Source: an uncultured Lachnospiraceae bacterium
GTDB lineage: Bacteria; Bacillota; Clostridia; Lachnospirales; Lachnospiraceae
Reading direction: 5' to 3'
Length of the DNA stretch: 27,686 bases
Assembly (NCBI GenBank): GCA_910587045.1
Contig: CAJULG010000012.1
Location: 48,859 to 76,544, forward strand
The position numbers and the translations under genes were made by a program. A model generated the notes under the pieces. It made no database searches. It was given only the letters and a program-made list of their open reading frames with translations, and had not been told where the DNA came from. Positions 8,475 through 15,762 of this stretch are shown piece by piece; position 1 is the first letter of the stretch, and every line of letters starts with the position of its first letter.

Positions 8475-9747
8475 AAAGCCCCATTACAGGGAACGGGTGA
8501 AATTCACCTTGAAAATGAAGAAGGACTATACCATACTGATTCCTGAAATGGCACCGCTCCACTTCCGGCTGATCGAACCGATCCTGAGCCGCCAGGGGTT
8601 TAAGATCGCACTGATGGGGGATGAAGGCCCGGAGGTATTGCAGAAGGGGTTAAAGTATGTACATAACGACATCTGTTATCCGGCGCTTTTAATTACAGGA
8701 CAGATGCTGGCAGCAATGGAAAGCGGTAAATACGACCCGGCTAAGGTGGCCATGGTGATCACCCAGTCCGGCGGGGGTTGCCGGGATTCCAATTATATTC
8801 ATCTGATGCGAAAGGCGTTTGAAAAGGCAGGATATCCCGATGTGCCGTTTATTTCTGCGAATATCTGGGGCCTGGAGTTCAACAGCGGGATTAATCTGAC
8901 ACCGGTTACCCTCTTAATGGCGCTGGCAGGGATGATCTATGGGGATATGCTTATGATCGTCAGCAATCAGATACGTCCGTATGAGGTGAATCCGGGAGAT
9001 ACGGATGCCATGACTGACCGCTGGATTCAACGCCTGACTGCTTCCTTTCAGAAGGGGAGGGGCTTTCTGCCGGGGGCGGTAGAGCGGAACTTGAAGGCGA
9101 TCGGTGCTGATTTTGCAGCGATAACAGTTCAGAAGGTGCCGAAGGTAAAGGTTGCAGTGATCGGTGAACTGTTTCTAAAGTATTCTCCCCCGGGCAACAA
9201 TCATCTGGAGGATTTTCTGGCAGAGCAGGATTGTGAAGTTTTTATGCCGAGTATGCTGGGCTTTGGTGCCTATAAGACCAATGGAGCATTAGAGGATCTG
9301 CGTCTGTATGGCGGGAAGCCTGTGAAGAAGCTGATCATGGAAATTGTCATGAAGTTCCTGTTCCGGGTGGAGGATATGCTGATCCGCAATATAGAGGCCT
9401 ATGACTGCTTTACTGCACCGGAGCGGGTAAATGATCTAAAGAAGCGGGCAGATGGAGTGATCGGTATCGGCAACAGTATGGGAGAGGGCTGGTATCTGGC
9501 AGCAGAGATGTTAGAGCTGGCGGATCATGGTTATGAAAATATTGTCTGTGTCCAGCCGTTCGGATGTCTTCCCTGCCATGTATCCATTAAGGGGATGATA
9601 AATAAGGTACGCCGGATCGACCCGAGAGTAAACGCGGTGGATATTGAATATGATCCCGGTGCGACAAAGGTAAATCAGGAGAACCGGATCAAGCTGATGC
9701 TTGCGGTAGCCAGGGAGAATCTGGATCAGATACAGGAGAAGGAATGA
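8464..9747 (+). CDS. 2-hydroxyacyl-CoA dehydratase / benzoyl-CoA reductase-like subunit (PlsR-like)
   Basis: Predicted iron-sulfur electron acceptor of the HgdB/BcrB superfamily, 427 residues. It starts with TILIPEMAPLHF, continues through KYVHNDICYPALL (Cys71) and TQSGGGCRDSNY (Cys106), and ends with QPFGCLPCHVS (Cys368, Cys371); these cysteines are candidates for [4Fe-4S] or double-cubane cluster ligands. It normally forms the C-terminal third of long fused activases, so this genome carries the split form. ATG 8464 lies inside the end of the upstream gene, whose TAG is at 8472-8474; the overlap suggests translational coupling, and a frameshift product is less likely because no slippery heptamer is visible. 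It would receive electrons from the activase and reduce a difficult acyl substrate, possibly a lipid ester. A terminator follows. Confidence 0.88.
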   Translation: MNNRKPHYRERVKFTLKMKKDYTILIPEMAPLHFRLIEPILSRQGFKIALMGDEGPEVLQKGLKYVHNDICYPALLITGQMLAAMESGKYDPAKVAMVITQSGGGCRDSNYIHLMRKAFEKAGYPDVPFISANIWGLEFNSGINLTPVTLLMALAGMIYGDMLMIVSNQIRPYEVNPGDTDAMTDRWIQRLTASFQKGRGFLPGAVERNLKAIGADFAAITVQKVPKVKVAVIGELFLKYSPPGNNHLEDFLAEQDCEVFMPSMLGFGAYKTNGALEDLRLYGGKPVKKLIMEIVMKFLFRVEDMLIRNIEAYDCFTAPERVNDLKKRADGVIGIGNSMGEGWYLAAEMLELADHGYENIVCVQPFGCLPCHVSIKGMINKVRRIDPRVNAVDIEYDPGATKVNQENRIKLMLAVARENLDQIQEKE

Positions 9748-9783
9748 ACGCATAGAGTATTCTTTACAGCTATTAAAGGGATA

Positions 9784-9814
9784 AAGGGGCATATCATAAT
9801 TTGATGTGCCCCTT
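9784..9814. terminator. probable bidirectional terminator between convergent genes
   Basis: AAGGGGCATATCA (9784-9796) pairs with TGATGTGCCCCTT (9802-9814), 13 bp with one G-U pair and a 5-base loop. The T tracts on either side are weak. It sits between the stop codons of the reductase subunit (+) and the Fic gene (-). Confidence 0.75.
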
Positions 9815-9842
9815 CTTACGGTTACAGAGATAAAATAGAAAT

Positions 9843-10841
9843 CTACTGCTTTACATATTGCTGGTTTCTGCTGTTTCGCTTATCCGGCAATGTCATTCTT
9901 ACTAAACCTAATTCTATTGCAGGATTCAGATAATTCCTGCGGAATGTCTCCTTTGATTTAAGCCCTAACTGTTCCATGATCGCATTTGCTGTATATGGGA
10001 TATCATACTCCATACATTCCAGCAGGCGTTTTACATATTCGGTAGTTCCAGCGTTTGTTTTATTGATCTGAATAATAACCTCGTCTAAAATCCGGTGGAT
10101 CATATCCAGCATAAATTCAATAAAGATATCTGAATTTCCATTCACATGACACCTGGCTATCACATCATAATATTCAGCTTGAAACCTTTCAATCTGGCTT
10201 TCCAGCGGAATGAATTCAAATACATTTCTCCATCGGTATAACATAACGGTATGCCACAATCTTGCCATTCTGCCATTTCCATCCGCAAACGGATGAATAA
10301 ATACAAACTCGTAATGAAAAATTGCAGACATGATCAATGGATGGACGTTCCCCTCATTTTTCTTTACCCATGATAGCAAATCTTTCATCAGGCCATCTAC
10401 CATGTCAGGTGGTGGTGCAACAAATATGCATTTATCTCCAGAAAAGACGCCTTCCTCCCCCTTTCGAAACACTCCGGATTCATTTACAGTTCTGTAGGTC
10501 ATTATCCCGTGGATTCTTTTCAATTCGGATATGCTAAACGGATTAATTTCCGATATCTTCTCGTAAGCGGCATACGCATTCTTAATTTCCTGTATTTCTT
10601 TTTGATCACCCAAAACAGGATGTCCGTTTATAACATCTCTAACTTCGGATAAAGATAAAGAATTCGCTTCAATTTTTAATGAAGAATGAATGGATCGGAT
10701 CCTGTTATTCCTTCTCAAATGTGGTTTTGATTCCAGCTCCTTATAACTACTGATCTTACCAATCTTTTCAGATATTTCAGAAACAAGTTCAAGCATTCTA
10801 TTTGAAATGGTATACGGTGGTATATAATTGCTCAATTTCAT
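9843..10841 (-). CDS. Fic family protein AMP transferase
   Basis: Predicted protein AMPylator of 332 residues that transfers AMP from ATP to a hydroxyl on a target protein. The core motif HPFADGNGRMAR (about residues 182-193) matches HxFx(D/E)GNGRxxR with its catalytic histidine. An N-terminal SSLKIEANSLS (about 52-62) resembles the S/TxxxE inhibitory helix of class II Fic proteins, so it probably needs no separate antitoxin. VFRKGEEGVFSG forms the target-binding flap. The C-terminal 70 residues look like a winged helix (YTANAIMEQLGLKSKETFRRNYL). ATG 10841 follows GAGGTG closely; a GTG lies one codon upstream. It is A+T-richer than its left-hand neighbours and points away from the ATPase gene at 11127, so it reads as accessory. 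The target is unknown. Confidence 0.93.
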   Translation of the reverse strand: MKLSNYIPPYTISNRMLELVSEISEKIGKISSYKELESKPHLRRNNRIRSIHSSLKIEANSLSLSEVRDVINGHPVLGDQKEIQEIKNAYAAYEKISEINPFSISELKRIHGIMTYRTVNESGVFRKGEEGVFSGDKCIFVAPPPDMVDGLMKDLLSWVKKNEGNVHPLIMSAIFHYEFVFIHPFADGNGRMARLWHTVMLYRWRNVFEFIPLESQIERFQAEYYDVIARCHVNGNSDIFIEFMLDMIHRILDEVIIQINKTNAGTTEYVKRLLECMEYDIPYTANAIMEQLGLKSKETFRRNYLNPAIELGLVRMTLPDKRNSRNQQYVKQ

Positions 10842-10846
10842 CACCT

Positions 10847-10878
10847 CATCTTGCTTACTATCTTACTTATTATCTTAC
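10847..10878 (-). repeat. three 12-bp-period repeats in the fic leader
   Basis: On the plus strand CATCTTGC (10847), TATCTTAC (10859) and TATCTTAC (10871) recur at exact 12-bp steps, that is GTAAGATA on the coding strand. They lie 6 to 37 bases before the fic start codon. Such evenly spaced sites could bind a regulator, or may simply be a small tandem duplication. Confidence 0.6.
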
Positions 10879-11069
10879 TCATTTCTTATATAAATATCAA
10901 TATGCTGTTTTGCTGAAATTAGGTTCCGTAGCGCAATGCCAGCTCTGACTTTCGTTTAGCGCATGCCCCTTGTAAAAGATAGTACTTTATTCCAATCGTA
11001 TGCCTGTAATAGAAATAGTGGCATTTCAAAAAGCAAGTAATTAGTCAAATAAGATTTGCCGAATCATAC

Positions 11070-11098
11070 TTGAGTATTATTGATAATGGTGTTATACT
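11070..11098 (+). promoter_or_regulatory. sigmaA-type promoter of the AAA ATPase gene
   Basis: TTGAGT at 11070-11075 and TATACT at 11093-11098 are 17 bp apart. The ribosome site GGAGGT (11115-11120) follows before the ATG at 11127. Confidence 0.75.
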
Positions 11099-11126
11099 AT
11101 AGACATCCACAAATGGAGGTAATAAT

Positions 11127-12515
11127 ATGTTTATCGGAAGAGAGCGAGAACTGAACGCTCTGGAAAAGCTATATACATCAGAAAAGTTTGAATTTGCAGT
11201 AATTTACGGTCGCCGCCGTGTTGGTAAAACGGCACTGATCAACCAATTCCTCTGCGATAAAAAAGCGATCTACTTTATGGGGGTAGAAAGCAACGCAAAG
11301 CAAAATCTTGAAAACTTTAGTAAGAGTATTATCGAGTATAGCAGCGGAATTGAAACAGAGACTTCTTTCCTGTCTTTTCAAGCGGCATTAGAATATGTGT
11401 TTAAGCTTGCGGAACAGGAGCGGTTGATTCTTACGATTGACGAGTATCCGTATGTGGCCCGTTCTTCCAAAAGTCTCGCATCTACGCTGCAACTGTTAAT
11501 AGACAAATATAAGGATTCTTCCAAGCTTATGCTTATTCTTTGTGGTTCTTCGATGTCCTATATGGAAGATCACGTTCTTGCATACAAGGCACCTTTGTAT
11601 GGCAGAAGAACAGCACAAATGAAGATCCTGCCCTTTGATTTTGAAGAGACCTGTCACTATTTCAAGAAGTTTTCCGATGAAGATAAGGCTTTGATTTATG
11701 GTATTGTTGGTGGAACACCGCAATACTTATTGCAGATGAATGAGGCTTTCAGTGTTGAAGATAATATCAAAAACACGTTTTTGAATCCGATTTCCTTCTT
11801 ATATGAAGAGCCGATCAACCTCCTGAAGCAGGAGGTGCGTGAACCTGCTATTTACACGGCAATCATTACTGCGATTGCAACAGGAGCTTCTCGTATGTCG
11901 GAGATTTCAGGTAAGGTGGGTGAAGATACGAATGTTTGCTCCACTTATATCAAGAATTTGATGAATCTCGGTATTGTACAAAGAGAGATACCTTATGGTG
12001 AAAAGGCATCCCGTAAATCCGTTTATTCTATTGAAGATAATATGTTTCGTTTCTGGCACCGTTTTGTGTTGGAGAATAATTCTGTTATTGCCCGTGGTGC
12101 AACAGATCTGGTATATAAGCGTATTGAGCCGAAGCTGTCTGATTATATGGGAAAGGTTTTCGAGGATATCTGTAAGCAGTATCTTTGGAAGCAGCTTTTA
12201 GCAGGGAGAAGCCCTGTAGAGTTTACATCTCTCGGCCGTTGGTGGGGCAATGATCCCACCCTGAAGTGTCAGGCTGAGATTGATATTATGGGTGAGCAGG
12301 ACAAGGATACCGCCCTTTTTGCCGAGTGCAAGTGGACGAATGAAAAGGTGGATTTGAGTGCCTTGGAAACCCTTGTAAAGCGTAGCCGATTGTTTTCCTA
12401 TAAAAATGTTCACCTGTATCTGTTTTCCAGATCCGGCTTTACCAAAGGCTGTATCGACGAAGCAAATAGAATGGGTAACGTCACGCTTGTAAGTTATGGG
12501 GATATTGTTGTGTGA
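11127..12515 (+). CDS. AAA-type ATPase with C-terminal DUF234 nuclease-like domain
   Basis: Protein of 462 residues in the archaeal-ATPase-like group that is frequent in Bacteroidetes and Firmicutes accessory regions. FIGRERELNALE (residues 2-13) is the typical opening. The Walker A box is GRRRVGKT (28-35), and LTIDEYPYVA (near 100) supplies Walker B. LILCGSSMSYMED (about 136-148) matches the sensor region, and a winged-helix segment follows near 245-290. The C-terminal DUF234 part carries EIDIMGE (about 384) and FAECKW (about 398), a pattern like the D...ExK active site of PD-(D/E)XK nucleases. Cellular function is not established for this family; defence or mobile-element upkeep is a guess. 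The start is fixed by GGAGGT seven bases upstream. It has its own promoter, and no partner gene follows. Confidence 0.9.
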   Translation: MFIGRERELNALEKLYTSEKFEFAVIYGRRRVGKTALINQFLCDKKAIYFMGVESNAKQNLENFSKSIIEYSSGIETETSFLSFQAALEYVFKLAEQERLILTIDEYPYVARSSKSLASTLQLLIDKYKDSSKLMLILCGSSMSYMEDHVLAYKAPLYGRRTAQMKILPFDFEETCHYFKKFSDEDKALIYGIVGGTPQYLLQMNEAFSVEDNIKNTFLNPISFLYEEPINLLKQEVREPAIYTAIITAIATGASRMSEISGKVGEDTNVCSTYIKNLMNLGIVQREIPYGEKASRKSVYSIEDNMFRFWHRFVLENNSVIARGATDLVYKRIEPKLSDYMGKVFEDICKQYLWKQLLAGRSPVEFTSLGRWWGNDPTLKCQAEIDIMGEQDKDTALFAECKWTNEKVDLSALETLVKRSRLFSYKNVHLYLFSRSGFTKGCIDEANRMGNVTLVSYGDIVV

Positions 12516-12576
12516 CGGGTTTGGGAGGAAATTATTTCACTCTGATTGTATTGTTTCTACGAATAAGGTTTTAGAA

Positions 12577-12605
12577 TTGACAGATTCATCATACAGGGAT
12601 AAAAT
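12577..12605 (+). promoter_or_regulatory. sigmaA-type promoter of trxA-trxB
   Basis: TTGACA at 12577-12582 and TAAAAT at 12600-12605 are 17 bp apart, about 75 bases before the trxA start. Confidence 0.75.
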
Positions 12606-12678
12606 TCCAGAATAGAAGGATACTATTAAAAGAGACCGATTTTTGTCAGAAGGTCAGGTAGATGGAAAGGAGAATGAA

Positions 12679-12996
12679 ATGGCAGCATTACATGTAAAAG
12701 CAGATAACTTTGAATCGGAGGTATTGCAGGCCGATCAGCCAGTGCTGGTTGACTTCTGGGCGGCCTGGTGCGGACCGTGTCAGATGGTTGGCCCGTTGGT
12801 GGAACAGCTTTCTGAGGAAATGAGCGGGATAAAATTCGTTAAGGTGAATATTGATGAAGAACCGGAACTTGCCGGACGGTATCAGGTTGAATCCATTCCG
12901 ACCTTCCTGTTGATCAAGGACGGAAAAGTAGTGAAGAGAGAAGTCGGAGCTTTGCCAAAGCAGCTATTAAAGCGGATGCTGGAGGAGAATGTATAA
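12679..12996 (+). CDS. trxA: thioredoxin
   Basis: Small cytoplasmic disulfide reductase of 105 residues, the standard thioredoxin length. The active site is WCGPC (Cys31 and Cys34), the buried aspartate is in LVDFWA (Asp25), and the cis-proline loop is ESIPTFLL. The ATG at 12679 is chosen because AAGGAG (about 12667-12672) precedes it; an in-frame start 36 bases upstream has no such site and would add a non-conserved tail. It is followed by thioredoxin reductase with only two bases between stop and start, so both are made from one transcript and work as an NADPH-dependent electron relay. Confidence 0.97.
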   Translation: MAALHVKADNFESEVLQADQPVLVDFWAAWCGPCQMVGPLVEQLSEEMSGIKFVKVNIDEEPELAGRYQVESIPTFLLIKDGKVVKREVGALPKQLLKRMLEENV

Positions 12997-12998
12997 CA

Positions 12999-13907
12999 GT
13001 GTTAACAGATATTATCGTAATTGGTGCAGGAACTGCAGGCCTGACTGCGGCAATCTATGGGCAGCGGGCAGGAAAGCAGGTACTATTATTGGAGGAAGGA
13101 ATCTATGGCGGTCAGATCGTGAATTCCCCTCAGATTGAAAATTATCCTGGAATTTCTCAGATATCAGGCTTTCAGTTTGCAATGAACCTGCATGAGCAGG
13201 CAACTGCATTGGGAGCCAGACTGGAAACTGGAAAAGCAGTAGAGATCATAGAGCATGACAATGAAAAAATCGTGCGGACGGAGAATGAAGAATACCATTG
13301 CAGTGCAGTTATTCTTGCGACCGGAGCAAAGAACCGGAAGCTGGGACTGGAAAAAGAGGATGCGTTGATCGGACGCGGAATATCCTATTGTGCCGCCTGT
13401 GACGGAGCCTTTTATAAAGGAAGGGTAGCAGCAGTGGTCGGTGGTGGCAATACAGCTTTAGGAGACGCCGAATATCTGGCCAATTTCTGTAAGCAGGTCT
13501 ATCTGATCCATCGCAGGGATGCATTTCGAGGCGATGCCGGACAGGTGGAGCGCTTAAAAGACCGGGAAAACGTAACTCTGGTTTTGAACTCAGTGGTGAG
13601 CGAACTGATCGCAGGGCAGCGTCTGGAGCAGATTCAGGTTCAGGACGTGGTCACACAGGAAGAACAGCAGTTGTCCGTAGACGGGTTGTTTGTTGCAGTC
13701 GGACAGGTGCCGGAGAATCAGGCATTTGCAGGGCTGGTGGAGCTGGACTCCCAGGGCTATATCAAAGCAGGAGAGGACTGCAGAACCAGTGCAGAAGGTG
13801 TCTATGCTGCCGGAGACTGCAGAACCAAGAATATAAGACAATTAACAACCGCAGCAGCAGACGGCGCAGTCGCCGCCCTCGCCGCCTGTGAATATGTATC
13901 CCAATGA
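12999..13907 (+). CDS. trxB: thioredoxin reductase (NADPH)
   Basis: FAD and NADPH enzyme of 302 residues that reduces thioredoxin. The FAD-binding motif GAGTAGLTAAIYG starts near residue 8, the redox-active pair is CAACD (Cys131 and Cys134), the NADPH motif GGGNTALGDAEYL lies near 148-160, and the C-terminal FAD contact is GVYAAGDCRTKNIRQL (about 267-282). The length and domain order match low-molecular-weight bacterial TrxB. Translation starts at a GTG, with GGAGGAG (12981-12987) inside the end of trxA as ribosome site. The stop codon TGA lies next to a repeat-rich spacer. Confidence 0.96.
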   Translation: MLTDIIVIGAGTAGLTAAIYGQRAGKQVLLLEEGIYGGQIVNSPQIENYPGISQISGFQFAMNLHEQATALGARLETGKAVEIIEHDNEKIVRTENEEYHCSAVILATGAKNRKLGLEKEDALIGRGISYCAACDGAFYKGRVAAVVGGGNTALGDAEYLANFCKQVYLIHRRDAFRGDAGQVERLKDRENVTLVLNSVVSELIAGQRLEQIQVQDVVTQEEQQLSVDGLFVAVGQVPENQAFAGLVELDSQGYIKAGEDCRTSAEGVYAAGDCRTKNIRQLTTAAADGAVAALAACEYVSQ

Positions 13908-13922
13908 CGCAGTGCCAAAGGC

Positions 13923-14081
13923 GAAGCCAGGCACAATGCCTGCTGGCAGGCAAGAGGGCCTGGCTCGGATTTGATAGGGCGGTAGCCCGTCAGTGAGGAA
14001 GCCGAAGGGTTCCGAGCTGCACTGCGGAAAAGGGCAAAGAAGAAGCCAGGCACAATGCCTGCTGGCAGGCAAGAGGGCCTG
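13923..14081. repeat. direct repeat pair of about 40 bp in a 119-bp spaced element
   Basis: A 40-bp segment beginning GAAGCCAGGCACAATGCC occurs at 13923-13962 and again at 14042-14081, apparently identical. Each copy contains the palindrome GCCTGC-TG-GCAGGC. The stretch between holds GCCGAAGGGTTCCGAG, which resembles the hairpin of the 62-bp repeats at 1-233. GCAGTGC (13909-13915) and GCACTGC (14019-14025) add an inverted pair. The block fills the space between trxB and the YqeY-like gene. It looks like a non-coding interspersed repeat of this genome. Confidence 0.85.
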
Positions 14082-14119
14082 CACTGTACACATGTACTAT
14101 GAGAAAGGAAGAGATAAAA

Positions 14120-14560
14120 ATGACGTTAGAAACATTACAAAAGGATATGATCGCAGCAATGAAGGCAAAGGATAAGGCAAGAAAAGACAGCATTGCCTCT
14201 CTGGTATCCGCAGTAAAAAAAGTCGGAATTGACAATGGATGCCGGGATAATATACCGGAGGATATGGTAAACCAGGTAATATTAAAAGAAATCAAGAGTG
14301 TAAAGGAACAGCTTGACACCTGTCCGCCGGAACGTACGGATCTGTCAGAGCAGTACCAGGCAAGATATGCGGTATTTCAGGAATATGCACCGGCTATGAT
14401 GTCGGAGGCCGAGGTAGAAGCATTCTTAACAGAGAAGTTTGCAGAGGTACTTGCAACGAAGAATAAGGGGCAGATCATGAAGGCTGTGATGCCGGAACTG
14501 AAAGGGAAGGCCGATGGCAAGGTGATCAATCAGGTGGTTGCAAGGCTGTGCCAGATTTAA
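14120..14560 (+). CDS. GatB/YqeY domain protein
   Basis: Small soluble protein of 146 residues, the standard length of the YqeY family. This family is homologous to the tRNA-binding C-terminal tail of GatB, the amidotransferase subunit. The pattern is clear: TLETLQKDMIAAMKAKDKAR at the N-terminus, an all-helical middle with an ILKEIKSVKEQ segment, and a GatB-tail-like end with KNKGQIMKAVMPELKGKADGKVINQVV. The role of free-standing YqeY proteins is not settled. ATG 14120 is taken because AAGGAAG lies about nine bases upstream; an earlier in-frame ATG at 14099 sits next to the repeat block and lacks a site. It is probably transcribed with, or just after, trxAB. Confidence 0.92.
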   Translation: MTLETLQKDMIAAMKAKDKARKDSIASLVSAVKKVGIDNGCRDNIPEDMVNQVILKEIKSVKEQLDTCPPERTDLSEQYQARYAVFQEYAPAMMSEAEVEAFLTEKFAEVLATKNKGQIMKAVMPELKGKADGKVINQVVARLCQI

Positions 14561-14585
14561 ATACGTTTGATACGCCAGACGTCAA

Positions 14586-14624
14586 ATTCCTGCGAGCAGT
14601 CATCTGGCTGTTGCTCGCAGGAAT
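14586..14624. terminator. long inverted repeat between convergent genes, possible terminator
   Basis: ATTCCTGCGAGCA (14586-14598) pairs perfectly over 13 bp with TGCTCGCAGGAAT (14612-14624) around a 13-base loop. No proper T run follows on the plus strand. It lies between the YqeY-like gene (+) and the membrane protein gene (-). Confidence 0.55.
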
Positions 14625-14674
14625 AAATAACGTTCAGTTTTATGGGATCGGTAACGGATCAGGGGGCTTTCCGT

Positions 14675-15331
14675 CTACAGACAGAACATAATAAGCAGCA
14701 GGAGATAACTCCACCGGATATTGCGATTCATCAGAAGGTAGACGATTCCGTAGGAAAATCCGCAGATTGCCGAGCCGATTCCAGTCCACAGCGATCCCTT
14801 TGTGAACCAGTGCGCCATTCCCCATGTCAGTGCGACCACAATACCGCCATATGGAATATTCTCCTTATGGAACCAGGTCTCGCAGGCCTTCTGTCCATAA
14901 ACGATGATCAGGGTAAATAAGACGGTTTCTACGGCATAGTACAGGTACTGGAAGAAGAATTTTAAGATACCCAGCTTTTGAAATTCCAACACTATTTTTA
15001 TGCCGCCCCAGTCGAACCAGTTAAAGAACAGAACAAATGCGACACAGCAGAATGCGGCGATCCATTTCCAGACCGGTATCCGTTCTGCTTTCATGAACAG
15101 ATCAAAGCCATATTTATGTTTGGATTCCCATAGGATATAAATTGCAACCAGGCACCATGTAACACAGGTAATACACCAGTGGGCAATGATCTGTCCGGTT
15201 CCCCACTCCCCCATGCCTGCGCCATAGATCAATGGCTCCAGCGCATATGCATAAATGGCCTCTATGCCAAGTCCTCCAAATGCAGTCAGTGCCAGAAGTA
15301 TAAAATCCCATCCCTTTATCTGTCTTTCCAT
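14675..15331 (-). CDS. multi-pass membrane protein, CPBP-like
   Basis: Integral membrane protein of 218 residues with about six predicted hydrophobic segments (for example FILLALTAFGGLGIEAIYAY, the WKWIAAFCCVAFVLFF region, and SYLLLLIMF at the end). The last third (TWGMAHWFTKGSL ... CGFSYGIVYLLMNRNI) recalls the second and third motifs of CPBP/Abi intramembrane proteases. A convincing EExxR motif is missing, so activity is doubtful. It is the third gene of a minus-strand operon; its ATG at 15331 overlaps the DUF3021 gene by 16 bases. The context (LytTR regulator first) suggests a membrane effector or sensor. The membrane nature is firm; the family assignment is tentative. Confidence 0.8.
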   Translation of the reverse strand: MERQIKGWDFILLALTAFGGLGIEAIYAYALEPLIYGAGMGEWGTGQIIAHWCITCVTWCLVAIYILWESKHKYGFDLFMKAERIPVWKWIAAFCCVAFVLFFNWFDWGGIKIVLEFQKLGILKFFFQYLYYAVETVLFTLIIVYGQKACETWFHKENIPYGGIVVALTWGMAHWFTKGSLWTGIGSAICGFSYGIVYLLMNRNIRWSYLLLLIMFCL

Positions 15332-15762
15332 TCCTGTTGCCTCCTTTGCTTTTTGATCTCATCCAGCATCTTATTTGCATTCCGTATACGATTAAAAAAG
15401 GAAATATAATAAACGCCTGCAGCAATAACATATGGGATCGTAAATGATAAAAATGCATCCCTGTAGGCAAATGTACCCAGCTCTGAAAAATGGCCTTCTA
15501 TCCATAAATATCCGAAGATCAGGCCAAGTAAAACAACATATTGTCCGAGTATGACCGGAATAACAGGAAGATTCTGTAAAAAATAATGAATTCCTACAAC
15601 CGCTGTTGCAATAACGGTAATTACAAATATCGTTATGATATTTTCAGAGTAATATGGATCCTTATATCCTCTCAGGGCTTCCAAAAGTATTTTGCCCATG
15701 GAAATACCCGTATAGATCATGCAGACGATCGGCAAAAAGTTCTTTTTATTAATCAGTGGCAT
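15316..15762 (-). CDS. DUF3021 family membrane protein
   Basis: Membrane protein of 148 residues with four likely transmembrane helices (near residues 8-28, 42-62, 68-88 and 108-123) and a charged C-terminal tail (NKMLDEIKKQRRQQEWKDR). DUF3021 genes are known to sit directly after LytTR regulators in Firmicutes, where the membrane partner often restrains the regulator. This one fits: its start ATG (15762) overlaps the LytTR gene end by 14 bases and its own end overlaps the next gene by 16. By analogy it would hold the LytTR protein in check at the membrane; this is inference. Confidence 0.86.
   Translation of the reverse strand: MPLINKKNFLPIVCMIYTGISMGKILLEALRGYKDPYYSENIITIFVITVIATAVVGIHYFLQNLPVIPVILGQYVVLLGLIFGYLWIEGHFSELGTFAYRDAFLSFTIPYVIAAGVYYISFFNRIRNANKMLDEIKKQRRQQEWKDR

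Noticed and set aside
13802..14319. Overlapping minus-strand open frames in the trxB-YqeY spacer
   Set aside because: They are made of the repeated, palindromic DNA, share repeated peptide pieces such as LACQQALCLA, and have no ribosome sites.
14586..14624. Classic rho-independent terminator
   Set aside because: The stem is perfect but no T run follows on the plus strand, so it is reported only as a possible terminator.
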